64,000 bases of DNA from positions 22,982,322 through 23,046,321 of the forward strand of contig NC_134017.1 in the NCBI RefSeq assembly GCF_040712315.1, read 5' to 3'. A model generated the notes under the pieces. It worked only from the letters and a program-made list of their open reading frames with translations. It made no database searches and was not told the origin of the DNA. Source of the stretch: Castanea sativa (lineage: Eukaryota; Streptophyta; Magnoliopsida; Fagales; Fagaceae). A program made the translations under genes and the position numbers. Below are positions 22,821 through 35,955 of the stretch, piece by piece (position 1 is the first letter of the stretch; each line of letters begins with the position of its first letter).

Positions 22821-25025
22821 ATGGCAAACAAAATACGAAAGCTTATCCTCGGTCTTTTATGTTTGCTATTCTTCTTAGGGCCTTCCAGTTCCCTGCAGCA
22901 TGATACATTAGTGCAAGGAAACGAACTCGAATATTTGGCAGAATTATATTCAGCTAGTGGAAAATATAAAATCGGATTCATCAACCTCATCTTGGGTGGT
23001 CCCAGCTACATAGGAATATGGTACAACGACAACCGTTTCCGTGAAAACAATACTCTGTGGGTTGCCAATCGTGACAAGCCATCCCTAAATGCTAGAAGTC
23101 TCGCCATTGATGATAACGGGGAATTGAAAATTATAAACAATGGAGATCTTCCTTTTGTACTGTACTCCGGACATGAAGCTAGTAATGTAAGTGCTGTTCT
23201 ACTTGATACCGGCAATTTTGTACTGAGTGAAATCAGTTCAGGGCGACAATTGTGGCAAAGTTTTGATTACCCTAGTCACGTACTTCTGCCAGGAATGAAA
23301 CTTGGAGTAGACCGAAAAACGGGGCAGAGATGGTTTCTAACATCATGGAGAAGCCAGGAGGTACCCGACTCAGGAAACTTTACCTTTGGCCTCCATCCTA
23401 ATCGTACAGATAAATTGGTCATCTTGTTGCACGGGGTCATCTACTGGACAAGTGGGTATGTCAACTCATCTTCATTTCGCCTAACAAATTCCAACTATAG
23501 TTTTGACTACACATCGAATGAGAATGAAACATACTTCAGCTACTCTGTTGTGGACATATATTCCCCACAGTTATCGATAAATTACTTGGGAGTACTTTCT
23601 GATCATGAAGGCGTTATAGTTAATTGTACTTCTACTTCCTCTTATTTAAATGAAGGATGTGTGGCCAAAGAAAATCTTCAATGCAGGAGCCTTAAGGAGA
23701 CATTTTCTCGAGTTTTCGGTTCATGGCATGATGATGGATTTAAGTTTAATGAAAGTGACAACCTGACCCTTATGGATTGTAAGGCCAAGTGCTTGAACAA
23801 TTGTTCTTGTGTTGCCTATGCATCTACAAATGAAGAGAATCAAACTGGCTGTGAGATTTGGAGCACAGGGCCTAGAATTGCTTCGACAGATGCTAGTAAG
23901 CGACGGACAATATACTTCCTTGGTAAGTCTAATTAATTCATGCTCGAGACTAATCAAATAAATGTGCATATTATTGATGTATTAAATGTAGATATAACAT
24001 ATATACTATTAACTTAATTTTTGAAAATTGAAGGAAAAAATTGATATAATTAATATTTGAAGAACCTAGCTTTTGAATCTAACGCCTCAATTCTCATGTC
24101 AACAATATTATCCACTATGAAGTCCATACCCATCACAGCTTTGTTTCTCCCTAGTAAAGAGCAAGAAAAAAAATGTGTTGTTAATATTTTGGATATTCAA
24201 CCCAAATAAGGCATTCTCTTTTACCACACCCAAACCATGTGAGATTTCATGGATAGCCCTCACCTCATCATACCAATGACCCTTGCTTTGTGCATGGAAG
24301 AAACAAAGCCGCAAGGGGTATGGACTCCAAAGTGAACAATATTGTTGATATAGATCTAAGGACTAAAGGAAAACTTTCAGAATGTATAGAATCAAAATTT
24401 TGTACAACTACAAAGAGGCTCAATCTCAAATGATTTGAAGCCTCTAGGGGTCAAAGAGAAACAATGAATTTTGTGAGTCTTATCTTGATTTCTAAAGCAC
24501 AAGCAATCATGCAACTTAAATCATAGTAAATCACAAGAAAAAGAAAACTATTGGTAGTATTATTGAAAATATGTTTGTCCTCGTAGCGAAAAACGTAGTA
24601 AACAGGCAGGCGAACAGGTGGTGGATATGGCTAATCATGGCAGTAGGGGCAATTATTATCTCGTTGTTGTGCTTCTTAGGCAACACAAAATGGAAAAAAT
24701 GCAGAGTGGAAGGTAATTGATGCCCCTACTATAGATTTTTAGATATATTACTAACGATCAAGTAGAAAGAAAAAAAAATCAACTAATATTTTATATATGT
24801 TAATTAGGGGAGAGAAAAAAGAAACAAAAATTGCTCATGCAAGAAATTGGAGGTAATGCAATACCTTCCACAGTACATGAAAAAGTGAAGAAACAAAATA
24901 AAGATGGACAAGCTAGCCATGAGTTGCAAATCTTCAGCTTTGAAAGCATTTCTGTAGCTACAAATAATTTCTCAATTGAAAATAAATTAGGAGAGGGTGG
25001 CTTTGGACCAGTTTATAAGGTTAAT

Positions 25026-25096
<71 letters not shown>

Positions 25097-26684
25097 CCTA
25101 GCTAATCCATTCTGTCTGGTCAATAAATTAACACTTGAGGTGAGCCCAATTGCTAGGAAGAATCTTGGAGAGGGTTTGGATAGCACGTTTGCGTCTGTGT
25201 CTGCGTCCAGCTTTCCGCGTTTTTTTTTTTTTTAAAGACCAGCTCTTAGTGCACTGTTCATGGGACATGAACAGTGCACTAAGGCATATGAACAGTAAAA
25301 CAAGAGTAAACAGTAATTTTTTACACATTTAAAAATTATTTTGCTACAGTGTTTTCAGTTTTCAGTTTTCAGCAATAAGTTCTATCCAAACGGACCCTTG
25401 ATACAAAATTAAATAATGTAACTAGAGATTGAATTAAGATGATATGAGTATGACTAATACAATATACTTTCAGGGTAAATTATCTGATGGACCAGAAATA
25501 GCAATAAAAAGACTTTCAAGAAGTTCTGGGCAGGGATTAGTAGAGTTCAAGAATGAAGTGATTCTTATTGCCAAGCTCCAACACACTAATCTTGTCAGGC
25601 TTTTAGGGTTTTGCATTCAAGGAGAAGAAAAACTACTAATCTATGAGTACATGCCCAACAAAAGCTTAGATTTCTTCCTCTTTGGTAGGACGTGGTTAAT
25701 GATTAGGAAAGTTTACTTATGTGAAGATTTTTTTCTTTCTTTTATATAAAGTCAAAACAACACTTAATCATTTGCTTGCTATCAGATTCTACTAAAAAGC
25801 ATTTATTAAGTTGGAGGACACGCTTCAACATAATTGAAGGCATTGCTCAAGGACTTGTTTATCTTCACAAATATTCAAGACTAAGAGTAATTCACCGGGA
25901 TTTAAAAGCAAGCAACATTTTGCTTGATGAGGAGATGAATCTAAAAATATCTGATTTTGGCATAGCAAAAATATTTGGGTTGAAAGGATTAGAAGAAAAC
26001 ACAAACAGGATTGTTGGAACATAGTAAGTATGCATTTCATTTCAAGCAAGCATAATTTAATTATATTTTTCTATATGCACATGCATATATTTGCTTGTTT
26101 ATGTTAAAGTTCATTGGTCACTTTTTACTTTAGTGGTTATATGTCCCCGGAGTATGCAATGAATGGTGTTGTTTCGATAAAAACCGATGTATTCAGTTTT
26201 GGGGTTCTACTATTAGAAATCATGAGTGGCAAGAAAAACAATAGTCACTATCACTTTGAGGATCCACTCAACCTCATAGGATATGTAAGTTTCTCAGTTA
26301 ACCCTTCTTAACCAATACATGGACTTTTGAACTTAATGGTTAACATTGTATGAACAATTGGACTTGTATTAGGCATGGCAGTTATGGAATGAAGGTAAAA
26401 GTTTGGAGCTAATAGACCCAACAATACTAGAGGAATCACGCCCTCCATTTGAAGCATTGAGATGCATTCACATTGGTCTCTTATGCGTACAAGATCAGGC
26501 AAAGGATAGACCCACCATGCCAGATGTTGTTTCTATGCTTTCAAATGAAACTCTTAAACTATCTTCTCCAAAACAACCTGCATTTTTTACCAACACAAAT
26601 GCAGAAGACTTGGGGGTTTCAGAAATTAAGCCAAAAAGCTGTTCCATAAATAGTGTCACAACATCTGTGATGGAAGCCAGATAA
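22821..26684 (+). CDS. G-type lectin S-receptor-like serine/threonine kinase, seven exons
   Basis: Plasma-membrane receptor kinase. Exons 22821-23922, 24587-24712, 24808-25019, 25474-25684, 25786-26023, 26134-26284 and 26373-26684 join in phase to 783 codons. It has a signal peptide (about residues 1-24), a B-lectin domain (LWVANRDKP), an S-locus glycoprotein region ([19 protein letters not shown]), a PAN-type Cys-rich segment ([17 protein letters not shown]), a transmembrane helix at about 379-399 and a kinase domain. The kinase has a Gly-rich loop 471-480 ([10 protein letters not shown]), Lys492 in [13 protein letters not shown] with Asp589, DFG with Asp607 and GYMSPEYA. All key catalytic residues are present. 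There is no EGF module, as in CES101-type members. The start is the first ATG, conserved in the truncated copy at 19567. Intron 3 carries a long TC run and a MITE. The ligand is unknown. Confidence 0.93.
23923..24586. other. Intron 1 of the receptor kinase, no other gene
   Basis: Begins GTAAGT and ends CTCGTAG. It is unusually long for intron 1 of this family. A minus-strand frame at 24108-24314 contains no recognised motif. I see nothing else in it. Confidence 0.6.
25026..25093 (+). repeat. (TC)n microsatellite next to a splice donor
   Basis: About 33 TC repeats begin 6-7 bp after the exon-3 donor (GTTAAT at 25020) in the receptor-kinase gene. The run could be length-polymorphic and lies where it may affect U1 pairing or splice choice. 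Confidence 0.95.
25172..25397. mobile_element. MITE in receptor-kinase intron 3
   Basis: Left end GGGTTTGGATAG and right end CTATCCAAACGGACCC form terminal inverted repeats. The interior has CAGTTTTCAGTTTTCAGC, typical of a small plant non-autonomous DNA element. It contains a perfect 18-bp inverted repeat (25245-25262 and 25266-25283) with spacer GGA. A clean target duplication is not evident. No coding capacity. Confidence 0.65.
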
Positions 26685-27427
26685 ATACTAAAATGCAATA
26701 GTTATGTATGAATGTTTGGTATGTACATGCCCATGTTTTTTGAGGGCAAACGGCAGAATGTACATGCCCATGTTAATAGGGCTATTCCTACATGTAACTA
26801 GACAAACCTGTATCCATAAATGAAACCTAGATTCATTTATCTTTCGTCTTGTTGTAGCAATTAAAAGAATTATCGATGCTTGTGTCATGTGTGAGTCAAC
26901 TAATTTAATGTTTGTCGTAAGTGTCCTAGCTCAATTGTTATTGGTAAAGCTAACCATCCGGGTGATTCAAGGATTCACTGACCTCGATGTTTACCAACCA
27001 CATATAATATAATACTTGCAGTAATGAATATGTCTACTCTCCCACTTCTTTGGTTTCTGGTTCTGATGATGTCGTTTCTTCCTATGCAATGAGTCTTTTG
27101 CTTCATTGTGATATACCTTTGTCCATCGTGATAAGAAGGTAATTTGAGAGATGCTGTAAGGTTTTTGCTGTATTTTTGGTTTTATCTAAATCATTGATGA
27201 CATTCTATATTTATTTGATATATATTTTTGAGCGATGTAGTGGGTTTTGCTTGCAAGGGTTTTGTCCATCATGATCAAATTGCTGTGATAAGCTTATTTT
27301 ATGCTGCACTCTATTTAGTTTGGTGATTTGATTGTGTCATAATTGAATTTGCATGTAATTTGAACTAATTAATCAACTTGGTTAATTGGTTAATTAACTC
27401 AGAACAATATATAACCCAACAGGTGTC
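26685..27427. other. 3' flank of the receptor kinase and LTR-like debris
   Basis: The first ~200 bp are probably 3' UTR. The stretch near 27345-27410 (TTAATTGGTTAATTAACTC then ATATAACCCAACAG) resembles the end of the LTR-like region at 2340-2404, suggesting an old LTR fragment. No coding sequence recognised. Confidence 0.4.
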
Positions 27428-27478
27428 TAGTTAGCTTTATGTTTTTTTTTTTTTTTTGAGAATGTAGTTAGCTTTATG
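27428..27478 (-). mobile_element. Minimal retroposon insertion with 14-bp target duplication
   Basis: TAGTTAGCTTTATG occurs at 27428-27441 and again, identically, at 27465-27478. Between them are only 23 bp: sixteen T followed by GAGAATG. On the minus strand this is a short 3' end plus poly-A tail, as produced by target-primed reverse transcription that stopped almost at once. Confidence 0.7.
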
Positions 27479-27628
27479 TGATAAAGCTGCTTTCTTGAAG
27501 CACATACGATGAATCTATTCGCGAAAGGTGGTTATTTGTTGGTGGCACGGGTGAAGAACAATTTACTGAGGGATAGGAGTTTTCGGACAGCAAAAATTTC
27601 TCAAGAATGAACAAGCCACTGTAGGAAG

Positions 27629-29018
27629 TGAAGGAAAAATTGTGGTTTTGTATCTCATACAAAACACATAGCGGAAGCAACAAACAAGAATCTATTTCAT
27701 TCATAATTGATAATGTGCACAATATAAATTTCAGAATTTAATAACAAGATAGCATACCTTGGTATGGAGAAATTCAAAACAAAGATTAGAAGCACTTGGA
27801 TGTGTGGTCTCTCAATCAGTTTTCAAGGGAGAATGAAAGTGTGTCTCACACTCTCTCACACACCGTTTCTTTTCTTTTCTAATCTCTTAAAAAAAATTAT
27901 GTATGTTTCTCCATTTATAACTAACTGATTATCTAATTGGGCTGACCTATTGGGCCTTTCCAATTGGGCTTTAGTGTGTGGCTTGGAGTGGGACCAAAAA
28001 TGGACCAATAAGACACTAGCTCCAATGGGCCTTGGGCTTTTCCGTCAACTCTTGACAAGTCCAAGGTTACCATTAATTATATTTAATACCACTATATAAA
28101 TATAATTGCACTCTAGGCCTTATTAATAAATTATATCTCAAGACTTTATTATACACGTAACCCCTTCATAAAATATTCGTAGTAACACAAAGTCATAAAT
28201 GTAGACTGCCACTTTGTAAATTACTACATCTTATCCTTGAGTACCCAGTTTAATCCTTTAAAGTTATTCATTATATATTTATGAAATCAAATTTCATAAA
28301 TATATACTTTAGTAATTTCTTACTAAAGTGGTTAGGCCTAACTCTCTGAATAACTGAACTCATTAAACTTATCTCAAGAGAATATTTTATATCTCCATCA
28401 AGAAACTATGAATTCCATCTTGAGAATATATGTTCTATCAACACTAAATGTGGTTGCCCAACATACTGAAGTTTTGACCATCACTTCAGATCTCACTCCT
28501 GATATATCAAAGCAACCTACACTCCATGATCAGGTCCATTATTCTTTCAGGATTAAGAGTTCATGCAAATAGAAGTCGTGAGATTTATTATTCATTTGAC
28601 AGTCATTAGGAGAATAATAAATCTCACAGCGGTCCTGTTCAATATGTTTTAACTCTTAAAACATATCAACATATCAACTAGAAGTCTCCACTTCCATGAT
28701 CAAGAAAAATCATCGTAGTTGACACGTTATAGTCTTCGCAGATGAAATGCCCAATTTCATCACCGACTACGAACTATAAATTCTGAGTTTACAAAGAACT
28801 TGTGATTTACATCTTCTGTGACTTTTCACATAAATCACATACAATGCATCTCATGGACTATATGATAATGTCTCATATTCATGTTACCATTATTTTATAT
28901 AATAATAAAATAATTTTATCAATCACAATATTAAGTCATACATCATGTCATACATAATGTCATACATAATATCATACATAGCATCATACAATAGGATTTA
29001 AGGGCACAAATCCTAACA
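27629..29018 (-). repeat. 3' LTR of the copia element
   Basis: Begins TGAAGGAAAAATTG and ends AATCCTAACA on the plus strand. It pairs with 34531-35950. It lacks the segment that follows GCACTTGG in the other LTR (about 40 bp). Few substitutions separate the two LTRs, so the insertion is fairly young. Confidence 0.93.
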
Positions 29019-29020
29019 AT

Positions 29021-29033
29021 CTCCCACTTGCCC
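29021..29033 (-). other. Polypurine tract of the copia element
   Basis: GGGCAAGTGGGAG on the minus strand, 2 bp from the 3' LTR; it primes plus-strand DNA synthesis. The gag-pol stop codon begins right beside it (29033-29035). Confidence 0.7.
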
Positions 29034-32000
29034 TAAAGACTATTGTGCACTAATCTAACTCCCATTCCCTCTAAATGTGATTCGAAAGTCCTTTGAGGCA
29101 AGGCTTTGGTAAAGGGATCTGCTAGATTATTTGCACTTTCAATCTTTGCTACCACAACATCTCCACGAGCAACAATATCTCGAATGATGTGGTACTTCCT
29201 CTCAATGTGCTTTCCTTTCTTGTGATTCCTTGGATCTTTAGATTGTGCAACCGCTCCACTATTGTCACAAAACAATATGATGGGAACTTGCTCCATTCTC
29301 ATAACACCAAGATCAAAAAGGAATTTCTTGAGCCAAACAACCTCCTTTGCTGCTTCACAAGCAGCAACGTACTTGGCTTCCATGGTGGAGTCTGCAATAT
29401 AAGATTGCTTAACACTCCTCCAACTTATGGCTCCACCTCCCAAGGGGAAAACACATCCTGAAGTGGATTTTCTGAAATCTAGATCTGACTGAAAGTCTGA
29501 ATCTGAATAACCAATGGGAATCAAATCCTTACTATGGTAAACAAGCATATAATCTCTCGTTCTCCTAAGATACTTGAGAATATGCTTTACAGCTTGCCAA
29601 TGTTTTGGTCCTGGATTTGATTGATATCGGCTGACCATGCCAACTGAATAACAAATATCTGGTCTAGTACAAAGCATGGCATACATGAGACTTCCCACTG
29701 CAGAAGCATAAGGAACTTGTCTCATCATATTTTCTTCCTCTTGAGTCTTAGGTCTTTGGTCATCAGACAGAGGAACTCCATGTCTAAAAGGAAGCAATCC
29801 TTTCTTGGAGTTTTGCATGCTAAACCGTTCTAGGACCTTATCTATATATCCAGCTTGTAATAAGCCAAACATCTTATTCTTGTGATCTCGCCAAAGCTTG
29901 ATCCCTAGAATAAAGTTAGCCTCACCCAAGTCCTTCATATCAAATTGGCTTGACAACCAAACTTTGACCGATGACATTACCCCTACATCATTTCCAATGA
30001 GTAGAATATCATCAACATAAAGCACTAGGAACATTACTACTTTGTCTCGATGTCTTTTGTACACACATGGTTCATCAAGATTTTGTTTAAAACCAAATGA
30101 CTTGATTGCTTGATCAAATCTAATGTTCCATGACCTAGATGCTTGTTTAAGTCCATAAATGGACCTATTCAACTTGCATACCATATGCTCTTGGTTCTTT
30201 GCTATGAAACCTTCTAGTTGCAACATGTATATTTCTTCTTCAAGATTGCCATTAAGAAATACAGTCTTGACATCTATTTACAAAATCTCATAATCATAAT
30301 GAGCAGCAATGGATAAGAGAATTCTGATAGATTTAAGCATGGCTACTGGCGAAAAAGTTTTATCATAATCAATACCTTCTTTTTTTGTATACCCTTTCGC
30401 CACTAGTCTTGCTTTAAAGGTTTCAACCTTTCCATCTATCCCTCTCTTCCTCTTGTAGACCCATTTGCAACCAACAGGTTTAATGCCGTTAGGCGCCTTT
30501 ACAAGATCTCATACATGATTGGAATTCATAGAATCCAATTCAGATTTCATAGCTTGGACCCAATGATGTGCATCTATATCATTCATTGCTTCATCATAAG
30601 TGTAAGGATCCGATTCAGCCTCTTCTGAGATAGCCTCATAAGTTTCTCCCAAACCTATGAATCTTATAGGAGGCCGAACAATTCTTCCACTACGACGAGG
30701 CACTTGTATACTAGACATCTCATGAGTAGTATCTTGTGGTGTATCTAATACAGTCACATCATCCCTAGTTTCATCCATTGGTTGTTCAACTACAGGTTCA
30801 TTCATTTCAGCCAAGATAACTCTACTTCTAGGAGTGAAATTATTCACATAGCCATTTTCCAAGAATTTGGCATTTGTGCTAACAAACACTTTATTATCCT
30901 TATGACTATAGAATAAACCTCCAACTGTTCCTTTTGGATACCCTACAAAAAATACTACTTTTGTTTTAGACTGTAACTTGTCAGACTTTCCTTTCAACAC
31001 ATGTGCTGGACAACCCCAAATGTGGAGATGTCTCATACTAGGCTTACGCCCATTCCACAGCTCTACAGGTGTTTTAGGAATAGACTTCGAAGGTACTAAA
31101 TACAGAAGATACATTGCAGTATTTAAGGCATATCCCCAAAAAGAAATTGGTAGAGTCGAATAACTCAACATGGACCTAACCATATCTAAAAGAGTCCTAT
31201 TCCTTCTTTCTACTACACCATTTTGTTGTGGAGTTCCAGGTGCAGTCAACTGGGATATAATCCCATTTTCAGTCAAGTAATCCTTGAAGTCACCAAAAAG
31301 GTATTCGCCACCTCGATCAAATTGAATGGCTTTTATGTATTTACCCAATTGATTCTCAACTTCAGCCCTAAACTCTTTGAACTTTTCAAAGGTTTCAGAC
31401 TTCCATTTCATTAGGTACACATAACCAAATCTAGAGTAATCATCAGTGAAAGTAATGAAATACTCATAGCCACCTCTTGCTTGGATTGACATAGAACCAC
31501 ATACATCTGAATGTACTAGTTCTAGCAAATCTTGGGCTCTTCTACCCTTTGCATTAAAAAGTCGTTTGGTCATCTTACCTTCCAAACAAGATTCGCAAAC
31601 TGGAAAACCATCAAAGTCCATGGGCTGTAAAAGTCCATCTTTGATTAGTCTTTGAATCCTACTTGAAGTAATATGACCTAAACGCAAGTGCCATAGATAT
31701 GCATCACTAGTAGAAGGAAACTTTCTTTTTAATGATTTCACATGAGAGTTACTATCTAATTCAGAATTGTATAATTCATGCTTATCAGGAGTTAAAATAT
31801 AAAGACCATCCACAATATTGCCAGAACAGATAAACACTTGATCCTTCTTTATTACAACATTGTCTTTCAGGATAACACAATATCCATGTTTACCTAAGTA
31901 AGTTGCAGAAATTAAATTCCTACGAACATTAGGTACATACAAACAGTCTTCTAATATTAAAACTTTAGACTTAAAACACAAATTAAACACTCCAACAGCT

Positions 32001-33007
32001 TCAACCGGAATCTTGCTCCCATCAGCCAAAGTAAGAAATAGTTCTCCCTCATTCAACTTTCTGGTCTCCTAGAACCCCTGCAAAGAATTGCAGATATGAT
32101 TAGTACAACCTGAATCCACACACTAGGAATCTGTTGGATTCTGTACCAAACATATTTCAAGAAGAAATGAACTTTTCATACCTTTATTCTTGGCAGCCTT
32201 GTATGTTGGACAATTCCTCTTCCAATGTCCTTTCTCACCACAATAGAAACACTTTCCTTTGGTTTTCTTTCCTTTGTTGGCAATCCCTAAGGCAATTTGT
32301 TTACCATCTTTCTTAGTGAAGTCCTTCTTCTTCTTCTTCTTCTTACCCTTGCCTTTCGACTTAGGTTGAGAAGTAAAAGCTTCACCTACATTGGCTTCAA
32401 CACTAGAAGTACCAAGGATGCCTTCCGCCGCCACTAACTCATTCATTAATTCAGACAAAGAATAAATCTTTTTGTTCATATTATAATTGAGTCTGAATTC
32501 CTTGAATGATTCTGGTAGTGACTGGAGTATCATATCCACTTGGGATTCTCCATCAATGTCGGCACCTAAAACTTCTAATGTGTTCAGATTAGCAATCATC
32601 CTAAGACAATGCTCCCTCACTGAACTCCCTGCAGCCATTTTGGTATTGTAAATTTGCCTCATGGTTTCTTGCCTTGCAGAACGGCCTTGCTCACCAAACA
32701 TCTCCTTCAGACTATGCATTATGTCCGAAGCAAGTTCTACATCCTGCATTTGATGTTGTAGAACATTTGAGATAGATGCTAGGATGTAGCACTTAGCCAT
32801 CTCATTAGATTTTTGCCAACGATCATATTGTTGTTTTTCCTCAAGAGGAGCATCTAATGAAGGAAAGTTAGGACATGATTAAGTAAGCACATATTTGTGC
32901 TCTTTAGCAGTAAGAATAATGTCCAAATTTCTTTTCCAATCAACATAGTTGGATCCAGTCAGTTTATTTTGATTAAGAATAGAAACAAGTGGGCTAAAAG
33001 ATGCCAT
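29033..33007 (-). pseudogene. Copia gag-pol polyprotein, one frame with five stops
   Basis: The ATG at 33007 (MASFSPLVSILNQNKLTGSN) opens a single frame of 1,325 codons with no frameshift. Order: Gag with CCHC knuckle (CFYCGEKGHWKRNCP), protease (CVDSGCTNH), GAG-pre-integrase (LWHLRLGHI), integrase core (HSDVCG, DDYSRFGYVYL, TPQQNGVVERRNR), reverse transcriptase (SIYGLKQASRSW, catalytic LYVDDILLIG) and RNase H (YSDSDFQSD, STMEAKYVA, with terminal LADPFTKALP). In-frame stops are at 32879-32881, 32123-32125, 32069-32071, 30509-30511 and 30278-30280. Several sit where the family has Trp or Gln, as expected from C-to-T changes. The copy is not autonomous. Confidence 0.92.
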
Positions 33008-33818
33008 GATAAAATCTGAAAATAATAAACATGAATATAATAAGTAAACTAGACATTATCAATTTAGCATATAAGCATATAATATGGAACCTGAATAAAA
33101 CCATAAAATAACATATGCAACGACAACCCAATCTCATATTCAATATCCCTCAGCATAGAGTGAACATAAAATACTATGATTGATTGAGAACTATTCTCAT
33201 TATTAGTACTATCATGATAACTCTTATCAAATACTAATAATATGCCGTTTTATATTTAGCCTCTAAATAATAATAGTAAGAACTCAGCATAGAGGATACT
33301 ATAATACTTAGTCTAGTGTATACCATTGTCTAGAATTATGTGTAACCACATTTCATCCCTTTAACAGTCTTATTTTGTAGTAATATGATAAAACACCCTC
33401 CGCATGGAATGCAAAACTCGAAGCTAAGACAAGGTGTTTTTCAAACCACTATAAACTAGGAAATTCAATCTTGTAGTACCATGAAATAAATACTCTCCGC
33501 ATGGAATGCTAAGCTCGAGGCAAAGATAAAGTATCTATTTCACACTACTATGAACCAACAATGGAGACCGTGAGATCCAACTCTTGTATCTCTCTCCTAC
33601 TAGATATTTTAAATTAAAGGTTTTTAAGGTCAAGAACTAGAATAATGCTAGACATATTGAAAAATAATCCTAATCTAATTAGGAATAAATTTCATTAAAC
33701 TAGCATTAACATATATATAAATATATATAACTTAATAAAAATATTTATTATATATAAAAATCTATATTATATTATATATAATATAATATACAAATTAATA
33801 TATAATATATAATTATTA

Positions 33819-33882
<64 letters not shown>

Positions 33883-34512
33883 TTATATATGCCATTGAAT
33901 TGTCTTATTATATGTCACGGTGGGCCATCAAGAAATTGTACTCCAAGACAATTCGTGAAATAGGCTTTGTCTCATTTAATGAAAGTAGATGCAATTCCCA
34001 TTATAAATGAAAGAAACCGTGGGCCATCAACAATTCATTTTTCTTATTATAAATGAAAGTAGATGCATGAACCGTGGGCCATCAACAATTCTCATTAAAC
34101 TATGTCCAAAGACATGCAAATGAATTCAAGCCGTGCAATTAAAGAAACCAAGTCAGGCCATAAAAAACCGGACCATGCAATAAGACTCCAATCCATGCAT
34201 TCAAAGGTCGAACGGTGCATTAACAATTCAAAGTTTTTGACAAGTGCATAACTGCTAATCAATAGCTACCATGACTAAATGCAATCCATACATGACAATT
34301 ACACAGATTCTACATGTAATCCGTTAACTTCCATTAATAGTTATTGAATCAATGTCCAATCCGTGCATATGTAGAACAATATATCACATATATTTATCAA
34401 TGCACACAAGATTTATGGAACAATATCTTTACGTAGAAATTTAAAACATAAAGATAACGGTTTTCTTAAATTCTAAAATTCAATCACACGCTATACAATC
34501 ATAATATAAAAA
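33008..34512 (-). other. Untranslated leader of the copia element
   Basis: About 1.5 kb between primer binding site and gag ATG, without coding motifs. It holds a long TA array at 33823-33879 that is not in the LTRs, and repeated CCGTGGGCCATCAA words near 34016-34090. Such long leaders occur in some plant copia lineages. Confidence 0.6.
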
Positions 34513-34515
34513 CCT

Positions 34516-34528
34516 GGCTCTGATACCA
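34516..34528 (-). other. Primer binding site of the copia element
   Basis: TGGTATCAGAGCC on the minus strand, 2 bp from the 5' LTR end. It matches the 3' end of plant initiator Met-tRNA. Confidence 0.85.
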
Positions 34529-34530
34529 AT

Positions 34531-35950
34531 TGAAGGAAAAATTGTGGTTTTGTATCTCATACAAAACACATAGCGGAAGCAACAAACAAGGATCTATTTC
34601 ATTCATGATTGATAACGTGCACAATGTAAATTTCAGAATTTAAAAATAAGATAGCATACCTTGGTGTGGAGAAATTCAAAATAAAGATTAGAAGCACTTG
34701 GGAACACTTTTAATCTTCACTCCAATTCCACTTTACGCCCAAGATATGTGGTCTCTCAATCAGTTTTCAAGGGAGAATGAAAGTGTGTCTCACACTCTCT
34801 CACACACCGTTTCTTTTCTTTTCTAATCTCTTACAAAAAATTCTGTATGTTTCTCCCTTTATAACTAACTGATTATCTAATTGGGCTGACCTATTGGGCC
34901 TTTCCAATTGGGCTTTAGTGTGTGGCTTGGAGTGAGACCAAAAATGGACCAATAAGACACTAGCTCCAATGGGTCTTGGGCTTTTTCGTCAACTCTTGAC
35001 AAGTCCAAGGTTACCATTAATTATATTTAATACCACTATATAAATATAATTGCACTCTAGGCCTTATTAATAGATTATATCTCAAGACTTTATTATACAC
35101 GTAACCCCTTCATAAAATATTCGTAGTAACACAAAGTCATAAATGTAGACTGCCACTTTGTAAATTACTACATCTTATCCTTGAGTACCCGGTTTAATCC
35201 TTTAAAGTTATTCATTATATATTTATGAAATCCAATTTCATAAATATATACTTTAGTAATTTCTTACTAAAGTGGTTAGGCCTAACTCTCTAAATAACTG
35301 AACCCATTAAACTTATCTCAAGAGAATATTTTATATCTCCATCAAGAGACTATGAATTCTATCTTGAGAATATATGTTTCATCAACACTAAATGTGGTTG
35401 CCTAACATACTAAGGTTTTGACCATCACTTCAGATCTCACTTCTGATATATCAAAGCAACCTACACTTCATGATCAGGTCCATTATTCTTTCAGGATTAA
35501 GAGTTCATGCAAATAGAAGTCGTGAGATTTATTATTCATTTGACAGTCATTAGGAGAATAATAAATCTCACAGCGGTCCTGTTCAATATGTTTTAACTCT
35601 TAAAACATATCAACATATCAACTAGAAGTCTCCACTTCCATGATCAAGACAAATCATCGTAGTTGACACGTTATAGTCTTCGCAGATGAAATGCCCAATT
35701 TCATCACCGACTACGAACTATAAATTCTGAGTTTACAAAGAACTTGTGATTTACATCTTCTGTGACTTTTCACATAAATCACATACAATGCATCTCATGG
35801 ACTATATGATAATGTCTCATATTCATGTTACCATTATTTTATATAATAATAAAATAATTTTATCAATCACAATATTAAGTCATACATCATGTTATACATA
35901 ATGTCATACATAATATCATACAATAGGATTTAAGGGCATAAATCCTAACA
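34531..35950 (-). repeat. 5' LTR of the copia element
   Basis: The full-length LTR of the pair (1,420 bp), directly followed by target duplication GGAAG at 35951. On the element strand it starts TGTTAGGATTT. It supplies the promoter for gag-pol. Confidence 0.93.
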
Positions 35951-35955
35951 GGAAG

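Larger units (their letters stand above)
27629..35950 (-). mobile_element. Ty1/copia LTR retrotransposon, complete structure
   Basis: The element is 8,322 bp on the minus strand. LTRs are 27629-29018 (1,390 bp) and 34531-35950 (1,420 bp), each TGTTAGGATT...CCTTCA on the element strand. The target duplication GGAAG is at 27624-27628 and 35951-35955. A primer binding site (TGGTATCAGAGCC) adjoins the 5' LTR and a purine tract adjoins the 3' LTR. The LTRs are very similar; the length difference is mostly one ~40-bp deletion in the 27629 copy near 27800. The domain order gag-protease-integrase-RT-RNase H is that of copia. The host gap is intergenic, between the receptor kinase and SRP54. Confidence 0.95.

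Noticed and set aside
27629..35950. Integrated plant pararetrovirus
   Set aside because: Integrase core, LTRs with TG...CA ends, a 5-bp target duplication and gag-PR-INT-RT-RH order identify a copia retrotransposon; no movement or coat protein motif seen.
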